Shown here piece by piece: positions 8,919-17,600 of a stretch of DNA of 64,000 nt. Source of the stretch: Bacteroidota bacterium (GTDB taxonomy: Bacteria > Bacteroidota > Bacteroidia > Bacteroidales > Tannerellaceae). The notes under the pieces are model-generated. The model did not search any database. It was not told the origin of the DNA and saw only the letters and a program-made list of their open reading frames with translations. Where the stretch lies: contig JAEYVY010000016.1 in assembly GCA_023429375.1 (NCBI GenBank), forward strand, positions 196,353 to 260,352. Direction: 5' to 3'. Numbering within the stretch: the stretch's first letter is position 1; each line of letters begins with the position of its first letter. A program made the position numbers and the translations under genes.

Positions 8919-9992
8919 TTAAAAGTCTTTTGTGTTTAAATAGGTTCTCCATCGTTGAATCAATCCTTCCATATCGTCCGGAATGTTTGAATCGAATGAC
9001 ATCTCTTCGCCTGTAGAAGGATGTCTGAATCCTAACGTTTTTGCATGCAAGGCATGCCTTGGGCATTGTACGAAACAGTTCTGTACAAACTGTTTGTACT
9101 TTGCAAATGTAGTTCCTTTTAGTATATCACTACCGCCATAACGCTCATCATTAAATAGCGTATGACCAATATATTTCATATGTACACGAATCTGATGCGT
9201 ACGTCCTGTCTCCAATCGGCATTCCACCAGCGTAACATATCCCAAGCGTTCAAGTACGCGATAATGGGTAACGGCATGTTTGCCCTGATCTCCCTCAGGA
9301 AATACCATCATCTGCATCCTATCTTTGGGGTTTCGGGCTATATTTCCTACAATCGTCCCTTCGTCTTCGCGAATAATCCCCCAGACTAAAGCACGATAAG
9401 TGCGGGTTGTTGTCTTATGAAAAAACTGCAGGCTGAGATCAGCCTTCGCTTCAGGCTTTTTGGCTACAACCAGTAATCCGGATGTGTCTTTATCAATGCG
9501 ATGAACCAAACCGAGGCGAGGATCTGTAGGATCATAAGTAGGATCGTCACGCAGATACCAGGCCAAAGCATTTACCAGCGTACCGGTATAGTTTCCGTGT
9601 CCAGGATGGACAACAAGCCCTGCCGGTTTGTTTACGACAAGCAAATCAGCATCTTCATAAACTATATTTAGTGGGATATCCTCCGGGATAATTTCCAGTT
9701 CACGTCGAGGACGAGCCATAACTAGCGAAACGACATCCAAAGGCTTTACACGGTAGTTGCTTTTTACAGGTGTGCCATTAACCAATATGCAGCCTGCTTC
9801 GGCAGCCAACTGAATCCGATTACGGGTAGCACCCATCATTCTATCCACCAAGAACTTATCTACGCGCAACAAAGACTGTCCTTTGTCTGCAGTAAATCGA
9901 AAATGTTCATACATGGAAGTTTCAGAATCAATTCCGGATTCAAAAGAAGAGTCGTCTTCCAGTTCGTCTATATCATCAATAAAATCATCCAT
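8919..9992 (-). CDS. rluD: RluD-family 23S rRNA pseudouridine synthase
   Basis: The 357-residue protein has an acidic N-terminal tail (1-25), an S4 RNA-binding domain (about 40-95, with RVDKFLVDRMMGATRNRIQ) and the RluA/RluD catalytic domain. The signature GLVHRIDKDTSGLLVVAK places the catalytic aspartate at Asp167, and the RTHQIRVHMKYIGH block follows. It is expected to isomerise uridines in helix 69 of 23S rRNA. It sits between the PASTA protein and ddl, one base from each, a typical Bacteroides order. The acidic tail is an addition relative to the Escherichia coli enzyme. Confidence 0.92.
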   Translation of the reverse strand: MDDFIDDIDELEDDSSFESGIDSETSMYEHFRFTADKGQSLLRVDKFLVDRMMGATRNRIQLAAEAGCILVNGTPVKSNYRVKPLDVVSLVMARPRRELEIIPEDIPLNIVYEDADLLVVNKPAGLVVHPGHGNYTGTLVNALAWYLRDDPTYDPTDPRLGLVHRIDKDTSGLLVVAKKPEAKADLSLQFFHKTTTRTYRALVWGIIREDEGTIVGNIARNPKDRMQMMVFPEGDQGKHAVTHYRVLERLGYVTLVECRLETGRTHQIRVHMKYIGHTLFNDERYGGSDILKGTTFAKYKQFVQNCFVQCPRHALHAKTLGFRHPSTGEEMSFDSNIPDDMEGLIQRWRTYLNTKDF

Positions 9993-9993
9993 A

Positions 9994-10620
9994 TCAAAAC
10001 CAGCTTTCCTCTTCGCTATTCAATGGAACTACGGGTGCGTCAAGACCTAACGAATCCTCAGGTAAAACCTCGTCTTCTCCATTGCTTACTTTCAATATCA
10101 GATGAGATGTAAGCGGCACTTTTTCCCCGCTCTTCAACACTCTACCCCGTAATTCTATAGCGATTACAAGGTCTTTAAAGTCTCCGGGAACATACTCGAT
10201 TTCAACAGATTCGAAACCGCGTGCACGCAATAATGCATAAGCCTGCCGAAAGGACATGTCTTCCACATCAGGAACTGCCTCCATTTGAGAGCTTAGTGCA
10301 TTGAGCGTTATAAACACGATACGACCCTCTTTTACTTTCGAACCGGCATTGGGCTTCAATTCCACAATCGTACCCGGTGCTACATCTTTTGAGAATACAG
10401 AATCTATGATATTATAACGCAAACCATTATTTTCAAAGAAAGACACAGCATCTTCCATTGTTAGTCCCTTCACATCAGGCACAATGACAACTTCATTGTG
10501 ACGAGTGTAATTATCCAACCACTTCAGTGTGCCGAAAATTACAAGAATCAAAACTGCAAACATCAAAAGAACATTCACAACGAGTGGGTTCTTTATCAGT
10601 TTTACAAGAAAGTCATTCAT
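9994..10620 (-). CDS. Membrane-anchored PASTA domain protein
   Basis: The 208-residue product has a short cytosolic start (MNDFLVKLIKNP), one transmembrane helix (about 13-33) and a periplasmic region. That region holds two PASTA repeats (PDVKGLTMEDAVSFFENNG near 49 and PDVEDMSFRQAYALLRARG near 118) and possibly a degenerate third, ending in an acidic tail. PASTA repeats in Gram-positive kinases and penicillin-binding proteins bind cell-wall fragments. Here there is no kinase or transpeptidase domain, so a cell-wall sensing or scaffolding role is only suggested. It is the first gene of the operon with rluD, ddl and the acyltransferase. Confidence 0.85.
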   Translation of the reverse strand: MNDFLVKLIKNPLVVNVLLMFAVLILVIFGTLKWLDNYTRHNEVVIVPDVKGLTMEDAVSFFENNGLRYNIIDSVFSKDVAPGTIVELKPNAGSKVKEGRIVFITLNALSSQMEAVPDVEDMSFRQAYALLRARGFESVEIEYVPGDFKDLVIAIELRGRVLKSGEKVPLTSHLILKVSNGEDEVLPEDSLGLDAPVVPLNSEEESWF

Positions 10621-10646
10621 TCCTTACTTCTTTATAATAAGCATCA

Positions 10647-10680
10647 CAAAAGTAGAAAAAAAACATTACATAGCTGCAAA
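10647..10680 (-). promoter_or_regulatory. Promoter of the PASTA-rluD-ddl-acyltransferase operon
   Basis: On the minus strand the -7 box TACTTTTG (10647-10654) is an exact TAnnTTTG match. A TTTG -33 box lies at 10677-10680, with 22 bases between. The start of transcription would be about 20 bases before the PASTA start codon. Confidence 0.65.
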
Positions 10681-10747
10681 TACTGAAGCTAAACAGATTT
10701 TATAAGTTCTATTAAGAAATGAGCGCGCAAACGAACTTTTTATCTAA

Positions 10748-10966
10748 ACTTTTTTGAGGATATCATATCGATGTTATTTTCGATTGAATATCAACGCTAA
10801 AATAACATCCCGATCTTTTAAAAAAAACATCCCGAACGTTTTTAAAAAAGATCGAGGTGTTTTTTAAAAACGTTCGGGATGTTTTTTCATAATCATCAAG
10901 GCATTGATATTCAAAGCTTTAAATTTCAGAAAAACCATCGAGATGAACCTTCATTTTTGAGCCTAT
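10748..10966. repeat. Nested-palindrome dispersed repeat, copy A
   Basis: The core is a perfect 28-base inverted repeat (10822-10849 and 10860-10887) built around CATCCCGAACG and CGTTCGGGATG, bordered by A and T runs, with a ten-base loop. Outside it lie paired shorter motifs: a TTGAATATCAA-type word before and TTGATATTCAAAG after, and CATC/GATG words at both ends. A related unit occurs at 27380-27600, with the same core, loop phrase ATCGAGGT and flanks. The copy lies between rpmH and the PASTA operon. It would act as a strong terminator in both directions; no protein is encoded. Confidence 0.85.
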
Positions 10967-10976
10967 ATCGGGAAAT

Positions 10977-11002
10977 AAAAAAAGGCATCCTTTGGGGATA
11001 CC
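10977..11002 (-). terminator. rpmH terminator
   Basis: The minus strand forms GGTATCC (10996-11002) paired with GGATGCC (10984-10990, one G-U pair), followed by seven T. It begins 33 bases after the rpmH stop. Confidence 0.85.
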
Positions 11003-11034
11003 TTCTCTTATTCATTAATCAAACGATATTCGGA

Positions 11035-11187
11035 TTATCCGTTGTACTCGTCAGACACAGTAAGTTTAGCTCTTCCTTTAGCACGGCGTGCTGCCAATAC
11101 TCTACGTCCATTAGCCGTAGCCATTCTTGAACGGAAGCCGTGTTTGTTCTTTCTTTTCCTGTTGGAAGGTTGGAATGTTCTTTTCAT
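11035..11187 (-). CDS. rpmH: 50S ribosomal protein L34
   Basis: The 50-residue, very basic protein reads MKRTFQPSNRKRKNKHGFRS at the start, then MATANGRRVLAARRAKGR, the hallmark of L34. The C-terminus KLTVSDEYNG is a few residues longer than in Escherichia coli, as usual in Bacteroidota. It is a structural component of the large ribosomal subunit. It has its own promoter and terminator, so it is a single-gene transcript, not in the rnpA-linked context seen in many other bacteria. Confidence 0.97.
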   Translation of the reverse strand: MKRTFQPSNRKRKNKHGFRSRMATANGRRVLAARRAKGRAKLTVSDEYNG

Positions 11188-11235
11188 CTTGATTATATAT
11201 TTATTATTATCTTCTTCTTAGAGTGATTCGGGGTG

Positions 11236-11267
11236 CAAAGTTAAATTCTTTTTTTTGGATAAACAAA
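11236..11267 (-). promoter_or_regulatory. rpmH promoter
   Basis: On the minus strand TTTG (11264-11267), a 20-base spacer and TAACTTTG (11236-11243) make one of the best consensus Bacteroidota promoters in the window. The leader to rpmH is about 45 bases. Confidence 0.8.
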
Positions 11268-11325
11268 TGGTTACCTCTTTTTTAAGCCAGATAATCCCAT
11301 AAAATATTCGCGGAATCCCTCTCGT

Positions 11326-12276
11326 TTAAAATATGCCACCTTTGTACATATTGCTAAAATCCGCTTGTCCTACATGTGTTTCACGCCCATCTTCCAAGGC
11401 GGCAGCATTCGCCAGATCACTCTCTTGTCCGTCCGTATCTCCCATCAAACCTTTCAATCGTGCACGTTCAGTGTATGCTGTAGAAAGTGAAGGTGACAGT
11501 TCAATTAAATCATCCAATACCTGCAGAGCCTCATCATACTGTCCGGCTTCAATCAAAAGATTGGCTAATCGCAAGGAAGCATCTTCATTAAAAGGATTCA
11601 ATTCAAGTACTTTATTAAAATCTTCTTCGGCCTTTGCATTCTCTTTAAGAAAAGCATGGATAGATCCTTTTAACAAAAAGGCATTTTCTTCTTCTCCTTC
11701 TCTCGCAATGACAGCTTCTACATCGTTCAAAGCCGACTGGCCATCTCCTTTGATCAGGTAAACTTCTGCACGAAGAAGGGCAGCATCAGAAAAATCAGGT
11801 TTTAACTCTAAGCATTTTGTCAGGGTATCCAAGGCTGCATCTAATTCTCCCTTCGTTCTAAAGGCTCTTCCTTTCAAATAATAAGCATGTGGATTTTCGG
11901 GTTCATAGCTTATGATACGATTACATTCCTCTACCACCTCTTCATTCTTATTCAATAGAGATAAGACACTGGCACGGGTAAATAAAGTATTCAGCAATTC
12001 CGGATTGAGTTCAACCATCCTATCGAGCACAGCAAGGGCTTCTTCATATTCATGGGTCATTGTATAGGCTCCCACCAGATAACTCATGGTCTCCAAATCC
12101 TCATCGATAGCAATAGCTTCGGTAAAGCACTTAATTGCATAAGCGAACTTCCCAATCTTCTGCGCTCTTACGCCATCGTATTTCAGGATATCAAATTTTT
12201 TGCGGTCGCTTTTGGAAAGCCCATCTGTTGTTTCTTCAACTGTCGAAGAGAACAAGGAGGTAAAGAAGTTAGCCAT
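11326..12276 (-). CDS. Tetratricopeptide repeat protein
   Basis: The 316-residue protein has no signal peptide and is probably cytosolic. From about residue 38 to 290 it is built of consecutive 34-residue TPR units, for example AIKCFTEAIAIDEDLE, ALAVLDRMVELNPELL, ALDTLTKCLELKPDFS and AEEDFNKVLELNPFNE. Such repeats hold partner proteins; no catalytic domain is present. It lies 72 bases downstream of tamL on the same strand, with a -7 box of its own in the gap. The partner is unknown. Confidence 0.85.
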   Translation of the reverse strand: MANFFTSLFSSTVEETTDGLSKSDRKKFDILKYDGVRAQKIGKFAYAIKCFTEAIAIDEDLETMSYLVGAYTMTHEYEEALAVLDRMVELNPELLNTLFTRASVLSLLNKNEEVVEECNRIISYEPENPHAYYLKGRAFRTKGELDAALDTLTKCLELKPDFSDAALLRAEVYLIKGDGQSALNDVEAVIAREGEEENAFLLKGSIHAFLKENAKAEEDFNKVLELNPFNEDASLRLANLLIEAGQYDEALQVLDDLIELSPSLSTAYTERARLKGLMGDTDGQESDLANAAALEDGRETHVGQADFSNMYKGGIF

Positions 12277-12331
12277 CTCTCGTTTATTTTTATCGTTCAG
12301 TTCAAATGCTATATCGTTTATATCAAACTTA

Positions 12332-12339
12332 CAAATGTA
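12332..12339 (-). promoter_or_regulatory. -7 box before the TPR gene
   Basis: The minus strand reads TACATTTG, an exact TAnnTTTG match, in the gap between tamL and the TPR gene. No TTTG -33 box is visible. Confidence 0.4.
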
Positions 12340-12348
12340 TGACTTTTT

Positions 12349-14664
12349 TTAGAAAGGATAACCGATTGCCAGATGATAACCAAATCCATCTCTAAATTTA
12401 GGTATATTATAATAACCTTTCTTCCCGGTATCGTAAGGTAAGTGAAGCCCGATTCCTACGTCAAATCGGACCACCAAGAAGTCCATGTCATAACGCAGCC
12501 CAAATCCTGTTCCTAAGGCTAAATCTTTAAGGGAGTTGGCGTCTTTGATATGCCCACCCGGACGGTTCGGGTCGTTCCTCATCAACCACACGTTTCCGGC
12601 ATCGAGGAATGTGGCACCATGCAAATCGTCCATAATCCGGAAACGATATTCCAAATTTGCTTCAAACTTAACATCTCCTATCTGATCAATATAGGCATAA
12701 CGGTTTTCTCTATTTGGGGCAAAATGTCCGGGACCTATACTTCTGATGGTAAACGCGCGCAGACTGTTAGATCCTCCTACATAGAATTGTTCGCTATATG
12801 GTGCTATCAACATATTTCCATAGCTGTAAAGGGCACCGACCATGACTCTTCCTACCAACGACTGATTCCGGTCTATTCGTTTGTTATATCTCAACTCGTT
12901 TGTAAACTTGAGGAACTGAGCGTATGGACTTCCCATCAACTTTTTCTCTTTTTCATTAAAACTTCTTCCTTTCAGGGCATAAATTCCGGAGATAAGGTTA
13001 CCCGATTCTGTCACAGATGCTTCCCACCAGATGCGATCGCCTCGGTACTTGCGCACCGGACTATCAAAGGTATAGGAATAATAAATAGCGGGGATGAATT
13101 GATCCTGAAGACTCTGCTTCAATGCCGGATTGGCTTCGGTCAGTTCGTTAAAGGCATCGCTCGGGTCTCTCAGCTTGTTGTAGGATAAGCGGAACGGACT
13201 GATAATATGCAAGCTGCTGCGGGTTGGTCGGTATTCGTATACGAGACTTCCTCCTAAGGATAGCATTTTAAAGAAACCGGCTCGATTCAGTTGGTCGCCA
13301 CTTAAGCGGAACGTCGTACTCGAGTAATTATCCAGTCCCTTATGCAAAAGACCCGGGAAAACAACACGAGGAAAAGTCAGTGCCAGACTAGCACCTAACT
13401 CATAACTATTGATTGCACCTCCTACATTATTAATACGCCGACCTGTCTGCCACTCATACGAACCGTTTACACTTCCAGTTAGCGATTCACCTCCTCCGAA
13501 AAGATTCTTTTTAGTCAGACTGAATACCGTACCCGGACCCATTTGATTATTGCTCTTACTTTTAAAATTAAACTCCAATTCGCCATCCAACGGGTAGTCA
13601 TATACAGTGTTAATACGAAGGTCTAACGTATCACAAAAACGAGACGTATCTCGCGGAGTATATTGCATTTCCGTATAGCGGAATATACCCAGCTTGGCAA
13701 ATGCCTCTTGTGTTCGTTCTTGTCTGCGTTCGGAAAAGTAATTCCCCTGTTTAAACTTCAGCATACGGTAAAGAACCGTAGGGCGCACCCTTAATTTCCC
13801 TTCGTAGTAAATCATTAAATCTTTAAACAGCATCGAATCGGTAGGCTGTTCGTTGTCATAGCCGGCCAGATGGACAGACACCTTGCCTACTTTCCAGGGG
13901 CGCAAAGCATTTCGCGGCATGGCCGGGTTACGCATAACGCGAAGGGATACTTTCCCCGGTGTTATGGTTGTATCTGCCTGATAGACGATATGTTCGGGAC
14001 GGAAATAATAGTAGCCTTCGTTTCGCAACAGGGTAGAGACGCGTTGTCTTTCTTCTTCGAGACGTAACACATTGAAATTATCTCCGGGCTTTATCAGCTG
14101 GCGGTGTTCATACATGCGCATAATCGTATCGGCTCTATGCCTGAAACGAATATGCTGAATGCTATCAAACGTATAGGCTTGATTCAATACAATATGATAA
14201 TTTATCCCCGCCTGAAGGGAGTCCTTCTTATCGGGCACCAATTCATAAGAAGCAGTTCCATTAAAAAAGCCATATTCATTGAGCAGATTTTTGGCAACAC
14301 GTACACGTACTTCCGGATTGACGGTTTCGATGAGCACGGGTTTATCTCCCAAAGTCTCGAAAATCCATTTATTGATAAATCCCTTTTTATTTAGAAAGGC
14401 ATTGTAAACCCATAATCCGACAGGAAAAGGCGTACGCACACTCGAACTACCTAATAAAGCATTGTTGGGAGGATACGCCAAAGCGGCTTCGATTTCTTCG
14501 ATAGCTTCTTCACTCGCCTTGCTCTTCTCTGCATTTTCAATCGTGAGACTCTTTATGCCGGTATAGAGAATCTCTCCTTCCTGCAAATTCTTTGTCGTAT
14601 AGCAAGACAACAGAGCTACGCTCATCAAGCAAAAAGCCAATATCTTTTTCATTCTATTCTTCAT
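12349..14664 (-). CDS. tamL: TamL: lipidated BamA/TamA-family outer-membrane protein
   Basis: The 771-residue protein starts MKNRMKKILAFCLMSVALLS followed by a lipobox cysteine (LLSC), so it is a lipoprotein. POTRA-like domains occupy about 30-370. An Omp85 barrel follows from about 375 to the end, with the SLTKKNLFGGGESLTGSVNG region and the C-terminal GFGYHLAIGYPF. A YVGGSNSLRAFTIRSIGPG segment matches the conserved Omp85 loop-6 area. The adjacent upstream gene encodes TamB, and the two genes abut (stop and start meet at 14664). In Bacteroidota this lipidated TamA relative paired with TamB has been named TamL and linked to outer-membrane homeostasis. Confidence 0.88.
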   Translation of the reverse strand: MKNRMKKILAFCLMSVALLSCYTTKNLQEGEILYTGIKSLTIENAEKSKASEEAIEEIEAALAYPPNNALLGSSSVRTPFPVGLWVYNAFLNKKGFINKWIFETLGDKPVLIETVNPEVRVRVAKNLLNEYGFFNGTASYELVPDKKDSLQAGINYHIVLNQAYTFDSIQHIRFRHRADTIMRMYEHRQLIKPGDNFNVLRLEEERQRVSTLLRNEGYYYFRPEHIVYQADTTITPGKVSLRVMRNPAMPRNALRPWKVGKVSVHLAGYDNEQPTDSMLFKDLMIYYEGKLRVRPTVLYRMLKFKQGNYFSERRQERTQEAFAKLGIFRYTEMQYTPRDTSRFCDTLDLRINTVYDYPLDGELEFNFKSKSNNQMGPGTVFSLTKKNLFGGGESLTGSVNGSYEWQTGRRINNVGGAINSYELGASLALTFPRVVFPGLLHKGLDNYSSTTFRLSGDQLNRAGFFKMLSLGGSLVYEYRPTRSSLHIISPFRLSYNKLRDPSDAFNELTEANPALKQSLQDQFIPAIYYSYTFDSPVRKYRGDRIWWEASVTESGNLISGIYALKGRSFNEKEKKLMGSPYAQFLKFTNELRYNKRIDRNQSLVGRVMVGALYSYGNMLIAPYSEQFYVGGSNSLRAFTIRSIGPGHFAPNRENRYAYIDQIGDVKFEANLEYRFRIMDDLHGATFLDAGNVWLMRNDPNRPGGHIKDANSLKDLALGTGFGLRYDMDFLVVRFDVGIGLHLPYDTGKKGYYNIPKFRDGFGYHLAIGYPF

Positions 14665-17600
14665 TACTCTTCCTCCTCGACTATTGGTTCTACCTTATTC
14701 TTTCTAAAATCGAACAAATCAAGGAAACGAACCATTCTTCGTTTCAGCACAATACCGGCTCCTGTCTCTATTATTTCTCCTTCAAGCAGGTTTTCGTAAT
14801 TCTTGTTATGGAATAGTTTGACATAGCGGCTTCCTCCTTCATCCAATCTGTATTCGATTGATACATTATCGATAAAATTGTCGGCCTGTGTTTCTTCCAC
14901 ATTGGTTCCCGACGAGAGTCGCCCGCCAATAACTATGCGTATGCGGTCATTGTAAAATCGTTTGGCAAACCGGAACGAATAGTCTGTACGCGAACCTTCA
15001 GACGAATCATGATTTTCCATTCCAAAAGAGATATCCACCGTCTTTAGTGCACTGCCGGCTATGCTATTGATTTCGCTTTGCAGAAAACTACTTATGGCCG
15101 ATCCCATATCCATACCTGAAGTTTTGCTTTTGCCATCAACATACATTCCCGTGACCAGCATACCTACCGCAAGGCGACGACGGTCATCCACTCCTTTACC
15201 GGTCAATTCGCTTTGCATGGTCAGATCTTCCGGAGCGCTCAGCGTAAAATCAAGAGCCATATTTTCCAAGGTTTGCTGCACCTTTATGCCAACATCAAAA
15301 TTAACCATACGCGAAGATTGTCCTTCTAGGGCAACAGACGTTCGCACACGCTCTGTGGCCGTTAAGTTAAGCCTTGGGTTCATCATATCGCCCGTCCAAT
15401 CCACATAGCTTCCTTCTTTTATGGTAAAGTTTTTGGCCGACACGATTGGGAGCTCGTAACGCACAGTTCCTCCAGTCAAGGTATAGCGCCCATTCAGCAG
15501 CATATCGCCTAGGGGAGTATATTGGAAAGTCAGGTCACCTCCTCCTTCCAGCTCCACATAGCTAGAGCGGTCGGGAGTCAAATCCACCTTCATTTGTACT
15601 GCCGGATCTATCTTAATCCCCAGCAGAACATCCAGACCTCCAGTAGCCAGTCGCTCCATAGGTCTTCTTTGCCTGAATAAGGTATCATTGAACGAAACGA
15701 AAGTAACCAATCCATCCAAGCGATCCTGCACGGTAAGTGGCGATTCGACCATGACATAGGTCACATTTGTAGTTCCCAACACATGCAGGTTCCCACGCAT
15801 CTTAAGCGAAGTGAGTGGGCCTTTCAGTGTAGAATTCATATTTACGAAAAGCTTACCGTATACCAAACTCTCTTTATTGCGCTTTACATCCAGCAACTGA
15901 AGATTATTTGCCGTCATCGTCAAATCGGCAGTCATCTCCGATGGGTCGGTCATATTGATTGTACCGTCAAGCACAAAAGGATTATTGCCCGATGCATAAA
16001 CCTTGTATTTATTAAATGACAATAGATTGTTCTTTATTTCGATGGACTTGTCTTCGAAATAATACCTTGAGGATGCCGATGAAACGTAGACAGAGGCACT
16101 GTCTGTTTTAATCGCTCCATTTAGCAAAGGAGCCTCTGTTGTCCCGCTTACTATCATCTGTCCGTTCAAGAATCCCGCCAAAGAAGCCATTTTGTCGGGG
16201 ACTAAAGGCGACATCATCTCCAAAGGCAGACTCACGATATTTACTTCGCCCTCAACACGATCTTTCTTTCCAAATGTATACAGCGCAGTGAGATTCATGA
16301 TTTCTGATCGGTCACGGTATAAGTGCATATCGACTTGCGAATTGTTTTGATCAAGCGGTAAGTAAACGCTACTTAACATCAACTCACCCACTCTGCCTCC
16401 TTCGTAAAGCAGATTATCGATATTCATATCAGCCACCAGCATGTAAGTGCTATCAATTGGTGCATATTGAAAATCGGCATTCAACAGTCCTTTCAAATTC
16501 GGCATAAAAGAGAACCCTTTAGAAATCAAATCTAAGTCAATCTGACTAAGTTCGGCATGCAATTCACTCATCGGACCGTCTTCCGGCAATGAATGAATCC
16601 AAAGCGAAGCATTATTTTGTCCGGTCAACCGCAGATTGGCATCAATTTCCTGCATGCTCTTTATATGAATATAATTATCGTCATTCAGCGTAAAAGGGTG
16701 GAAAAACAGAGTCGGTTGTTCAGGGGAAAAAGTCAACCGTATACCTTCTTGCACTTTATCTGCACGAATACCAAGCTCAAGACCACTCTCGCCTCGCTGA
16801 TCCTTATAATAGAATTGTGCATCCCCATACAAGGGACGAATCTTTCCATATACACCACCTTGGAATGCTTCCTGATTCAGGTATTTTTTCTTTATCACAT
16901 CTGCACGATATGTCAAACCCAATGTATCCTGCCTTACTTCCATACGGATTGTATCGATAAGCATACTATCTCGGATTATCGTATAGACTCCGCCATCAAA
17001 ACGCATTCCATCCTCCGGAGAGGTAGATGCAACCATATCTAATCCGGCAAATGATACATTCAAGAAATACTGCAGCACACCATATACCGGATTGTCTTTC
17101 TTTGCATGTACCGTTAATAGCATTTCCGGCAGATCCGGTCTCAACACTTCCACATTGATGGTTGAATCTTGCTCAAGCTGCTTCAGGATATTATCTTGGG
17201 CATGTAGAAGTTTATCTTTAATCGTCATTATATCTGACTGACCCGTCAGCATAATTCCCAAATCACCGGTATGAAATGATACCCGCGTCGTATCCGGACT
17301 GCTTTGTGCATGCAGTGTTAGTGTTTTAGGTTTAAAGCTTTGCGTAGCTGTTCGCATTTCCCAGTTTCCCAGTGTAACGTCGATCAAATGTTCCTTATCG
17401 AAATCAGATCGTATCTCGCTAAATAGCTGGAAAGAAGAAGAGAATGGGTTTTCCGTCAGATGGAATCCATAAAAGTCTATATTCTCAATATCGGCAATCA
17501 GCATTCCTTCCAGTTTATTCTTCTCCAACAAACCGGAAAGGGTAAGTTGCATTTCTGCCAGCGGATATCTACTATCAAATATGACATCAAATTGATGTTC

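Noticed and set aside
12550..13188. 212-codon open frame antisense to tamL
   Set aside because: It is opposite an Omp85 barrel gene with clear protein-level motifs; the antisense reading has no recognisable domain.
16593..17042. 149-codon open frame antisense to tamB
   Set aside because: Lies within the coding sequence of TamB on the opposite strand; no start context or neighbour supports it.
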